Positions 8,744-16,616 of a stretch of 64,000 nucleotides of DNA are shown here, in pieces. The notes under the pieces are model-generated. The model worked only from the letters and a program-made list of their open reading frames with translations, was not told the DNA's origin and did not search any database. The translations under genes were made by a program, and so were the position numbers. Source of the DNA: Candidatus Zhuqueibacterota bacterium (lineage in GTDB: Bacteria > Zhuqueibacterota > Zhuqueibacteria > Oceanimicrobiales > Oceanimicrobiaceae); contig JAJDAG010000134.1 in NCBI GenBank assembly GCA_029262005.1, positions 23,317 through 87,316 on the forward strand, read 5' to 3'. The first letter of the stretch is position 1, and each line of letters starts with the position of its first letter.

Positions 8744-10771
8744 TTATGTTTGAGTCGTTTTTTTTATTGCGGTTTTTTGTTTAAGAACTCTGTGAATTGC
8801 TTTTGCCAGTAAGTTGGGCACGATCGGTTTATGAATAAATTCATCCACACCAAGTTTTTGTGCTTCCTGCACGCGTTTAGACTGTGGGTAGCCAGACATA
8901 ACGATGGCTTTCTGGCTCGGGTTAATTTTCAGAATTTGCCTGAAGGTTTCGGTGCCATCAATTCCACCCATTTTCATATCCAGAATAATCAGTTCTTGCG
9001 GTTGCTGTTGAAGGAGTTCTACGCCCTCCTCTCCTCCTGGCACGGAAGTCACCCGATATCCCAGCCGTTTCAGCAGTTGTTCGGCCACTCGGCGCTGAAC
9101 AGGGTCGTCGTCGATTATGAGTAGCTTTTCTCCAATGCCGGAAGGGACTTCACTGCTGGGCGTCTCACGACTCACCTTCGTTTTGAAAACCGGGAAATAG
9201 AGAGAAAATCGGGAGCCCTGTCCTGGTGTGCTGTCCACAAAAATATGACCTTCGTGGTCTTCGACAATTCCGTGAACAATGCTCAGTCCTAGTCCTGAGC
9301 CGCGCATATTATCCATTTTTTTTGTCGAGAAAAAAGGGTCGTAGATTTTTTTTTGTATTGCCGAAGAGATACCTGGCCCGGTGTCTGCAATTTCGAGCTT
9401 CACGTATTCCCCTTTGGGCGTGGTTTCCCGGAGTCCACTTTTTAAGTCAAGGGAAACATTTTTTGTGCTGATTTGCAAGATCCCAACGTTTTGCATGGCC
9501 TCAACGGCATTTTGGACAAGGTTGGTGAGTGCTCTGGTTAGCTGAGCTGTACCCCCTTTAATTCGCGAGATTTCCGGGGAGAGAAAGGTTTTTATTTTAA
9601 CGCCTTTGGGAAAGGCCTTCAAATTTGGCAGCTCTCGAATGAGTTCATTCAGGTCTATTGCCTCCATTCTATAATGGCCCCGCCTGCCCAGTGACAATAA
9701 TTGTTGATTGATTTCTGCAATTCTGGAGGCAGCGGTTTCCATGTCGTGGATTAACTCTAGTGACTTGTGACCAGCCGGTAGATCGCTTCGTAAAAGAGTT
9801 GGATAAGCTGTGAGGGGTGCAAGAAGACTATTAAAGTCGTGTGCAATTTGTCCGGCAATTTGTCCTGCGGTTTCCAGGCGCTCTGCCTGGGCCAGTTTCT
9901 GGTGCAATTCTTTCTGTTCGGTAATATCTCTGATAATGACCTGGCCTGCATTTTGACCATCGTAAATAATCTGGCTGGCAAGGACTTCAACTTCTTTTAC
10001 TTTGCCGTCAAGGCCAAAAATTGTTTGTTCGAAAACAAAAGCGCCCTTGCCTTTGCGAGCGGCTTCACGTATATTTTTTTTGAACGCGTCTCTGTTTTTC
10101 TTTTTTATGAAGGCATAAATGTACTTGCCAATGACGTTCTTGCCTGTTACAGCGCCAAGCATTTTTAAGCCGGCATCATTAATATAGACTATTCTGTACC
10201 GAATCTGTACGACTACAGGTAAAGGAGAAAAGTCGGTTAACAGCCGATAGCGCTCTTCACTCTGTCTGAGTTCGTGCTCAATCTGAAACTTTTCAGTGAC
10301 ATCACGGGCAATGCCGCGTACAGCAGAGAATTTCCCATCTTTTTTTACTGTGGCGTTGCTGTATTCAAATATGCGTGGTTCGTTGTTTTTGCAGCGCAGT
10401 GTTATTTGACCTTTGAATTCTTCTTTTTCCTCAATTTTGTTTAAATAGAGTAATAGATCTTCCTGATCTTCAGGCAAGAGGAGTTTACGCAGTGATTGAT
10501 TTATTATTTCATGCGGTTGGTAGCCCAAACAGCGGGTGATCGCGTTATTTACCTGCAAAACAATGCCTTCAGGCGAGTGCACAAAAACAATATCGGTGAC
10601 GGTGTTGAAAAGTTCACTGTACTGTAGTTCGCTCTTGATTTTGTCTCGATGGGTGGTACGCAGTCGTCGTTGCAAAAACAATGTAGAAAAAATGATAATA
10701 CCGACCATAATGACAATCGTTATGATTATAGCTGGTATCAACCAAATTAATTCTGCTTCGAGACCAGGCAT
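8744..10771 (-). CDS. Membrane-anchored hybrid histidine kinase (PAS-PAS-HisKA-HATPase-receiver)
   Basis: 675 residues from ATG 10771, which has GGAG seven bases upstream; the track's earlier start is a TTG. One membrane segment (about 8-32, LIPAIIITIVIMVGIIIF) is followed by two PAS domains (FNTVTDIVFVHSPEGIVL; LTDFSPLPVVVQIRYRIVYI). The HisKA box is QIAHDFNSLLAPL, and the ATPase domain shows NLVQNAVEA, DTGPGI and GSGLGLSIV. A C-terminal receiver carries the phospho-accepting Asp in LIILDMKMGGIDG. The DFN-type H-box resembles the NtrB-like kinase class. The gene overlaps the end of the upstream membrane-protein gene by 25 bases, so the two are probably one transcription unit. No DNA-binding output domain is present; the target is unknown. 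Confidence 0.9.
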   Translation of the reverse strand: MPGLEAELIWLIPAIIITIVIMVGIIIFSTLFLQRRLRTTHRDKIKSELQYSELFNTVTDIVFVHSPEGIVLQVNNAITRCLGYQPHEIINQSLRKLLLPEDQEDLLLYLNKIEEKEEFKGQITLRCKNNEPRIFEYSNATVKKDGKFSAVRGIARDVTEKFQIEHELRQSEERYRLLTDFSPLPVVVQIRYRIVYINDAGLKMLGAVTGKNVIGKYIYAFIKKKNRDAFKKNIREAARKGKGAFVFEQTIFGLDGKVKEVEVLASQIIYDGQNAGQVIIRDITEQKELHQKLAQAERLETAGQIAGQIAHDFNSLLAPLTAYPTLLRSDLPAGHKSLELIHDMETAASRIAEINQQLLSLGRRGHYRMEAIDLNELIRELPNLKAFPKGVKIKTFLSPEISRIKGGTAQLTRALTNLVQNAVEAMQNVGILQISTKNVSLDLKSGLRETTPKGEYVKLEIADTGPGISSAIQKKIYDPFFSTKKMDNMRGSGLGLSIVHGIVEDHEGHIFVDSTPGQGSRFSLYFPVFKTKVSRETPSSEVPSGIGEKLLIIDDDPVQRRVAEQLLKRLGYRVTSVPGGEEGVELLQQQPQELIILDMKMGGIDGTETFRQILKINPSQKAIVMSGYPQSKRVQEAQKLGVDEFIHKPIVPNLLAKAIHRVLKQKTAIKKTTQT

Positions 10772-11373
10772 AAAAAAGCTCCGGTAAAACAAAAATGTTG
10801 CGTTATGCGAAAAATTGAATGTATTGGGAAGGTCTGAAATGTTTTTATAAACAGGGCCGTATATCCCAATGCCATGAGCATCGATGCTACGCTGTAGTAA
10901 AGCAGTACCCCAATCAACACCCAGAATCGAGAGTGTATGTGTGCAGATTCAGTATTTTTCTGAATGAATTCCAGCAAGGCCATGGCTGCAAGAATGGTCA
11001 GCCATAAATAAGCAAGTGGGGCGGTGTAACTATCCCACTTATTCATATCTTCAATGGTAAATTTAGAAACGAGCCAGATCAGACCGAATAGAATTGCAGC
11101 CAATTTGATGGTTTTCTTTTTTCCATCACTTGCTGCCCAGAAAAAAAAAGCAAGACTGTGTAAGGTAAATTCCAAAAGCGTAAAAAAATGCATAGCCCAA
11201 AGGTGAGCGAAATCGAGGTGACGCAGAGAAATAGTGAGAAAATCAAAAACGATTCCAAAGGCCAGATCAAGTACAATGAACTTTAATCCAGGATCCAGTC
11301 GGGTGCGGACATATAATGCAACTCCAAGAGGAAGAAGTGCTGTCAGGATGGCGGTTAGCGCAATCGGAGTCAT
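10747..11373 (-). CDS. Multi-pass membrane protein of unknown function paired with the kinase
   Basis: 208 residues with about six hydrophobic segments (for example ALTAILTALLPLGVALYV, LAAILFGLIWLV, WVLIGVLLYYSVASMLMALG). I do not recognise a named family. AGGG lies about 9 bases before the ATG. Its 3' end overlaps the start of the PAS-kinase gene. That overlap suggests the two are co-translated and might form a sensor pair, with the membrane protein as input module. This is an inference from gene order only. Confidence 0.7.
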   Translation of the reverse strand: MTPIALTAILTALLPLGVALYVRTRLDPGLKFIVLDLAFGIVFDFLTISLRHLDFAHLWAMHFFTLLEFTLHSLAFFFWAASDGKKKTIKLAAILFGLIWLVSKFTIEDMNKWDSYTAPLAYLWLTILAAMALLEFIQKNTESAHIHSRFWVLIGVLLYYSVASMLMALGYTALFIKTFQTFPIHSIFRITQHFCFTGAFLCLVSKQN

Positions 11374-11891
11374 TTATTCAAGCCCTGGTAACGGGTGGGT
11401 TCGCTAGGCTTTGAGTGTCGGCTGGCAGTTAGTTACAGGCCCGGCTTGCCGGAAGCTCTGAATAGTAGAGCAGTTGCCGTGGAGGGTTGTAATTTAAATT
11501 TATTATTTACCCAAGCCGGCATTATAGTAAAATATGCACTTTCGCGTTTTAGCTGTAACAAAAGTGCTGTTCTCTGAGCCTGTAAAGAGACCCACTCACC
11601 GGAGTGAACAAGATACATTTTTTTCTTCGGATTCTCAAGCCAATAGTGAAAATGGCTGTAAAAAGTGTGACCCTAACGGTGAATAGATCTGTGACGTGCA
11701 AAGCCATTGTCGTTACCACTACTCACAATACAAAGGCCTTGCACGCCGGAGTTCATATCGAAATAATCTTGCTGAAAGGCTGCGATATGGCAACAGAGGT
11801 GGTAAATTGGTTTGCGATTCTCAAAATACAATCCTCAAGTAGTGAAGTTAAAGAGAAAGCCGCTATTGCTAACGTGCGGCAGTATTTCAAC
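11374..11891. other. Intergenic region with no supported gene
   Basis: About 520 bases. A plus-strand frame (11604-11930, 108 codons, GTG start) has no ribosome site, no recognised product and overlaps the end of the convergent secreted-protein gene, so I do not call it. The region also supplies the promoter for the membrane-protein/kinase pair reading left. No clear hairpin was found. Confidence 0.4.
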
Positions 11892-12332
11892 TCAAAAGTT
11901 GACCGAGTAAGTCATTTGTGGTGTGTTTAAGACATTGGCCTTGCTGCAAAATGGTGGACACTCTCCTGATTTGTCTGCCAGGAGACCATCGACAAGATCA
12001 TCGCCTTGTTCATCAACACCCACAAGAATAATATGCCGGCTGCCATCGTCGTTCTCTCCAAAGTAATAGCGCAGCCCGGTTGTCCCTTCCTGCAGCAGAA
12101 TTGCTGCAATGGCATCTTCGCCAAAATATCCACCAATGACTTCACCCGGTGCTATTTTCGCCTGATAATTGCGGGCCATGTTGCAAGCTTCCGCCAGGCT
12201 GATGCTGTGGTCTTGCTTGCCGTCAAATCTCATTTTTTGCAAACCCTGGGTGAGCAAATCGCCATAAGTTAAGGCAACGATAGCCAGACAAACCAGTGAC
12301 ATTGTTAGCATTAACATAATTTTCCTGGTCAT
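11892..12332 (-). CDS. Small secreted protein of an FCB-group family of unknown function
   Basis: 146 residues from ATG 12332, which has a near-perfect AAGGAGG six bases upstream; the track start at 12380 is too long. The N-terminus is a signal peptide or membrane anchor (MTRKIMLMLTMSLVCLAIVALT). The mature part reads SLAEACNMARNYQ, then GEVIGGYFGEDAIAAIL, GTTGLRYYFGENDDG, HIILVGVDEQGDDL and a C-terminal CPPFCS. I have seen this layout (GG-FG---I-AIL-Q-G--G-R-YYG, VLVGVD--G-D, CPP-C) in uncharacterised Bacteroidota proteins. The two cysteines in CPPFC could form a disulfide or bind metal. Function unknown. Confidence 0.8.
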   Translation of the reverse strand: MTRKIMLMLTMSLVCLAIVALTYGDLLTQGLQKMRFDGKQDHSISLAEACNMARNYQAKIAPGEVIGGYFGEDAIAAILLQEGTTGLRYYFGENDDGSRHIILVGVDEQGDDLVDGLLADKSGECPPFCSKANVLNTPQMTYSVNF

Positions 12333-12585
12333 GACGAACCTCCTTCTTGAGTTTGGTGACCAGTTTAGGTGGGGGAGCAAGTCGCATAAATACCTCTTCG
12401 GGTTGCTTGAAGAGAGCGTGTCTGTGGGGGCAGATATTCCTTATATATAGAGACGTGGTTAGTGGCCGGATTCTATCACGAAAATTAAAATTAAAAAATA
12501 TTTATGCTGTTGGGAAAAGAAAGTTGTTCCGGGAAAGGGTGAAGCTCATTGTGGAGCGGCTTTGCCGTGGTGCAATTTTTAGGCG

Positions 12586-14004
12586 CTACTTTCCGGTTTG
12601 ACCGGTAAAATCATCCTTGATCTGCAGGAGGTATGCGTGGGCAGCTTCGTATTCATTAGGAATTTCGCCATCGAGAATGGCGTTTTCTATTTGTGACTTT
12701 ATTTTTCCTATAGCAGGGCCGGGTGGCAAATCACAAATTTTCATAATTTCCTCTCCACGAACCGGCGATTGAAATGCCCGCATTCGGTCTTTCGCCTCAA
12801 CTTCATCGAGACGTTTTACCACAAAGTTAAAGTTTTCCAGATGACGTTGGACGCGCCTTTGGTTCTTCGAAGTGATGTCGGCGCGGCACAGAGTCAACAG
12901 ATCTTCGAGTTCATTGCCGGCCTGAAACAGTAACCGTCGATATGCCGAATCCGTCACGCCTTCCTCGGTCAGTGCGATAGGGCGTAAGTGCAGGCGAGTG
13001 AGTTTTTGTGCGTACCGTGTCATTTCCGCAGGCAGGCGTAGTCTGCGGCCAATTGCCGGCAACATACGTGCACCGATTTCTTCGTGATTGTGAAAGTTCC
13101 AGCCTTTGCCTTTAATGAAGTGTTTTGTCCGCGGCTTGGCAATGTCGTGTACCAGGGCTGTGTAGCGCAGCGCAAGTTTGTCAGATACTCCGGCGAGATT
13201 ATCCACCACTTGCAATGAATGATAAAACACATCCTTGTGGTGGTGTCCATCTATCTGGTCAACGCCTTTTAGCTTCTGCAATTCAGGAAATATAACATCC
13301 AGCACTCCACATTCGTCCATGAGCACAAAACCAACAGAGGGTTTTACAGTGCTGAGTATTTTCAAAAATTCATCACAAATGCGTTCCATGGAAACAATTT
13401 TGAGACGGGTGGACGTTTCGCACATGCCGGCTTTGGTGGTTTTTTCCAGGCTAAAGCCAAGACGCGTGGCGAAACGGATTGCACGCATAATTCTAAGCGG
13501 ATCATCCTGAAATGTCACCACCGGATCTTTTGGCGTTCGTATGATCTGATTCTTAAGATCATGCCTGCCTCCGAAGGGATCTGATAGTTTGCCGAATTGC
13601 CGTGAGTTAAGGCATACGGCCATGGCATTAATGGTGAAGTCGCGGCGTGCAAGGTCCGTGGGTAAATCTGCTGGTTCCACGTCGGGCTTCCGGGTGTGAC
13701 TGCGGTAACTTTCCTTGCGAGCGCCGACAAATTCTAATTTGTAATCACTTATTTCCACCAGGGCGGTGCCAAATTTTTCATAGACGACCATGTTTTTGGC
13801 CGATAAATCCCGGCTGATGGCTTTGGCAAATGCCGGGCCGTTTCCGATGACCACAAAGTCAATGTCTTTGCTGGGGTGGCCGAGCAAATGATCGCGGACA
13901 AATCCACCAACGGCGTGCACCTCGATTTTTTGTTTATCAGCAACTGCTCCAATTCGGGCAAGCAGGGGGTAAGCGTTTAAGTCAATTTGGTTCTTGTCAG
14001 CCAT
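12586..14004 (-). CDS. cca: CCA tRNA nucleotidyltransferase with HD domain
   Basis: 472 residues. The class II nucleotidyltransferase head shows GGFVRDHLLGHPSKDIDFVV with the metal-binding DxD, RRDFTINAMAV and DPLRIMRAIRFATRLGFSL. An HD-type phosphohydrolase domain follows (about 240-330: HHHKDVFYHSLQVV, ALVHDIAKP, HNHEEIGARM). It adds or repairs the 3' CCA of tRNAs. Poly(A) polymerase shares the head domain, so that is the main alternative, but the HD domain favours the Bacteroidota-type CCA enzyme. The start lies three bases after the stop of the UbiB-like gene, so the two are co-transcribed. Confidence 0.9.
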   Translation of the reverse strand: MADKNQIDLNAYPLLARIGAVADKQKIEVHAVGGFVRDHLLGHPSKDIDFVVIGNGPAFAKAISRDLSAKNMVVYEKFGTALVEISDYKLEFVGARKESYRSHTRKPDVEPADLPTDLARRDFTINAMAVCLNSRQFGKLSDPFGGRHDLKNQIIRTPKDPVVTFQDDPLRIMRAIRFATRLGFSLEKTTKAGMCETSTRLKIVSMERICDEFLKILSTVKPSVGFVLMDECGVLDVIFPELQKLKGVDQIDGHHHKDVFYHSLQVVDNLAGVSDKLALRYTALVHDIAKPRTKHFIKGKGWNFHNHEEIGARMLPAIGRRLRLPAEMTRYAQKLTRLHLRPIALTEEGVTDSAYRRLLFQAGNELEDLLTLCRADITSKNQRRVQRHLENFNFVVKRLDEVEAKDRMRAFQSPVRGEEIMKICDLPPGPAIGKIKSQIENAILDGEIPNEYEAAHAYLLQIKDDFTGQTGK

Positions 14005-14007
14005 AAA

Positions 14008-15693
14008 CTAAAGTCTTCCCGATTTTAAGATTGCAACAACCAGCCATATTCCCAGAATTCCGGCAAACATGAAGCCGAGCAGACCGAACAGAGGGTAGCC
14101 CCAAAGCAGGGGACCTGCTTCAAGTTTTAGTATCATGGATGAGCCCACGATTAAGGCCGCAATAATGAGGCTGAATGCGATTCTGTTTGAGGATCGGTCA
14201 ATTTCAAGCATTAGGTTTTGTAAGCCGCTATCTTTCAACTCAATTGCAAACTGGCCGTGTTTCATTTTTCGTAGCAGAAGTTCTATTTCTCGAGGACCGA
14301 TTTTGAGTAAGTCATAAAGATCTCTTAAAGTCTTGACGCCATCGTAGACGATTTTTTTCATGTCGAGCCGGCGCAGCATCAGTTTGCGCACATAGGGTTG
14401 TGCCAGGGTAAAAATTTCAAATTCCGGGTCCAGTTTGCGGGCTATATCTTCGTAGGTGCCCAAAGATTTCATGAGCAGCAGCAGGTTTGAAGGCATGCGT
14501 AATTGATGTTGTGTCATCATCTCAAAAACATCTGCGATAATGGTTTGAATGTTTATGCGCTTTATCGGCACACCATAGTATCTGTCGATGAAAGCTGCAA
14601 GGTCTGAGCGCAAGTTGCGCACGTCCTGGCTTTCTTCAAGCGAGCCAAGATTGATCAAAACTCGGATGATGAGATCAGCATCGCGCTGAATGGTTCCGAT
14701 GAGCAGGTCCGAAACTTCTTCCATCAATGCAGGCTCCAATCTTCCCATCATGCCGAAATCTACCGGGGCGATGGTTTCCACGTCTTTCACAAATAAATTA
14801 CCCGGGTGCGGGTCCGCGTGAAAAAAGCCATCTTCAAAGACTTGCTTGAGAATAAAATTTGCGCCGGTTTTCGCCAACCGTTTCAAATCGCAGCCTGCTG
14901 CAAGCAGCCGTTCCGTTTCCGAAATTTTGATGCCATCGACATATTCGATAACCAGAATCTTTGCCGTTGAATAGTCCCAAAATACTTTCGGCACGTAAAC
15001 CGAATCAAAGTTTTTGAAATTTCTCGCAAAGATTTCAATGTTCCGGCCTTCATTGATAAAATCCAATTCGCGTTTGCTGTTTTGCATCAGTTCGCGGACA
15101 ATGCCAGGCGGATCGAACTGTTGTACCTCTGGGATATATTTGTCCATCAAGCGCGCAAGGTCAGCCAGAATATCCAGATCGGTTGCCATGATTTTGCTAA
15201 CATCAGGCCGCTGAACCTTCACGACTACTTCTTCTTGCTCCAGGGTTAGGGCCCGGTAAACCTGGGCGATTGAGGCAGACGCAATGGATTCTGTATTAAA
15301 CTCCGAGAACTTTTCTTCTACCGCAACGCCGTATTCATCCTCAAGATGTACTCTGAGTTTTTCAAACGGAATCGGTGGGACATCGTCCTGCAATTTGCTT
15401 AATTCACGCAATAACTCGGCCGGAAGCAGAAAAGAGCGCGTGCTAAGCAATTGGCCCAGTTTTATGAATGTCGGGCCGAGTTCTTCCAGGGCAAGACGAA
15501 TGCGTTCGGCGTATGATAAGCGTTTTACATCGACCGTGCCTTTCCTGAAAAAGTTTTTTCCAGTCTGCCAATAAGCTTTCAGGTTCATCCTGTCTACAGC
15601 TTCGGCAAATCCATATTTGATCAGGATAGCAACAATTTGCCGGTAGCGCTTAAGGTTGCGATAACTTTTGTCAATTCGTGGAATGTAAACCAT
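14008..15693 (-). CDS. ubiB: ABC1/UbiB family atypical kinase
   Basis: 561 residues. The family hallmark KxGQ region is present (FIKLGQLLSTRSFLLPAEL), followed by the alanine-rich nucleotide loop SIASASIAQVYRA, the catalytic FFHADPHPGNLFV and the metal-binding VDFGMMG. Two hydrophobic segments lie at the C-terminus (LIIAALIVGSSMILKL; LFGLLGFMFAGILGIWLVV). In E. coli UbiB supports ubiquinone synthesis; in an FCB organism the relevant quinone may be menaquinone, so the role in isoprenoid-quinone metabolism is inferred. The gene is the middle member of a likely operon with the HAD phosphatase upstream (45-base gap) and cca downstream (3-base gap). Confidence 0.9.
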   Translation of the reverse strand: MVYIPRIDKSYRNLKRYRQIVAILIKYGFAEAVDRMNLKAYWQTGKNFFRKGTVDVKRLSYAERIRLALEELGPTFIKLGQLLSTRSFLLPAELLRELSKLQDDVPPIPFEKLRVHLEDEYGVAVEEKFSEFNTESIASASIAQVYRALTLEQEEVVVKVQRPDVSKIMATDLDILADLARLMDKYIPEVQQFDPPGIVRELMQNSKRELDFINEGRNIEIFARNFKNFDSVYVPKVFWDYSTAKILVIEYVDGIKISETERLLAAGCDLKRLAKTGANFILKQVFEDGFFHADPHPGNLFVKDVETIAPVDFGMMGRLEPALMEEVSDLLIGTIQRDADLIIRVLINLGSLEESQDVRNLRSDLAAFIDRYYGVPIKRINIQTIIADVFEMMTQHQLRMPSNLLLLMKSLGTYEDIARKLDPEFEIFTLAQPYVRKLMLRRLDMKKIVYDGVKTLRDLYDLLKIGPREIELLLRKMKHGQFAIELKDSGLQNLMLEIDRSSNRIAFSLIIAALIVGSSMILKLEAGPLLWGYPLFGLLGFMFAGILGIWLVVAILKSGRL

Positions 15694-15738
15694 TTAAACC
15701 GCGCGACCATGCCGCGCCTCAGTTTCAGTTGTCAATGT

Positions 15739-16395
15739 TTAAAATTGTGAAATATACAGCGTTTTGAATTCATGCATGATTTCAGAGAAATCGTCATATT
15801 CGCGATGGGCAATGTCATGTTCTTTGCAGTAATCGATCAACTCGCGGCCCCGCTTCGCAAAAACCACATCAGCAGCCCTGGCGCCGCATCTGTCAGACAT
15901 GCCATCGCCGATGTACACAACTTTGTCGTGCGTTTTTTTTGCTTCATTAACGTGGTAACCTTTGCAATTGCCGCACTGACGGCAGCCTTTGGCAAAATAG
16001 GGAAATTCCGGGCGAATGCAATCGGGTTCTTCAAAAATAAGTGCGTTGGCTTTTGCAGCCACTTTGTTGCCCAGGTAGTGGTTGTCGAGGATTCGGTTAA
16101 TATAATAATCCAGACCATCACTGGCAATTTCGACTTCGATATTAAGCTGTTGACAAAAAATTACGAACTCCGAAAAAGTGGGATCGAGTTTTTGTGTGTC
16201 GGCGAAGTCTTGCAACTGTGACCGGTTTACACGGGCAATGCTGCATTCCTGCTGCAAACACTGTTTGGAATTGATCCGGCCATCTTTCCAGCTCTGTACA
16301 ATATCATAACAACGCGTATCGGCAAACGTACGAAAGAGCAGGTTGCCAACGTCGTTTATGGCGGTAGTGCCATCAAAATCACAAATCACTTTCAT
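15739..16395 (-). CDS. HAD-superfamily phosphatase, MtnX-like
   Basis: 218 residues from ATG 16395, chosen because the HAD nucleophile motif DFDGT then falls at the usual distance from the N-terminus (MKVICDFDGTTAINDVG). ATG 16428 is an alternative; neither has a strong ribosome site. Motif II/III regions include EIASDGLDYYINRIL, and motif IV is VVYIGDGMSDRCGARAADVVFAK. A CRQCGNCKG stretch in the cap may bind a metal. The closest family I recognise is the MtnX-like group (methionine-salvage phosphatases and phosphoserine-phosphatase-like HAD-IB enzymes). No other methionine-salvage gene is adjacent, so the substrate is open. Confidence 0.75.
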   Translation of the reverse strand: MKVICDFDGTTAINDVGNLLFRTFADTRCYDIVQSWKDGRINSKQCLQQECSIARVNRSQLQDFADTQKLDPTFSEFVIFCQQLNIEVEIASDGLDYYINRILDNHYLGNKVAAKANALIFEEPDCIRPEFPYFAKGCRQCGNCKGYHVNEAKKTHDKVVYIGDGMSDRCGARAADVVFAKRGRELIDYCKEHDIAHREYDDFSEIMHEFKTLYISQF

Positions 16396-16547
16396 TGTTT
16401 CAGGCTGTTCCTGACCTTTGTATGTCATCGGTTTTGTATTCTTCTTGGTTATAAATTTCAAATAATTGTCATGCTTTTTGGTTTTTGCAGCACCATTTAT
16501 TGGGCGCCGGCTGCAAGAGCACAAGCCGGGTTTTGACCCTGCTAAAA

Positions 16548-16584
16548 CAACAATCGCCCACTTTAAATAAGCGGGCGATTGTTG
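16548..16584 (-). terminator. Rho-independent terminator after ppdK
   Basis: A perfect 12-bp stem (CAACAATCGCCC / GGGCGATTGTTG) with a 13-base loop. Read on the minus strand it is followed by TTTTAGC. It lies just after the ppdK stop and separates ppdK from the HAD phosphatase gene. Confidence 0.85.
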
Positions 16585-16616
16585 ATGCTGTAACGAACCG
16601 TTGTGATCTTCCGGTT

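Noticed and set aside
11604-11930. 108-codon plus-strand ORF
   Set aside because: GTG start without ribosome site, no recognisable fold, overlaps the well-supported convergent secreted-protein gene.
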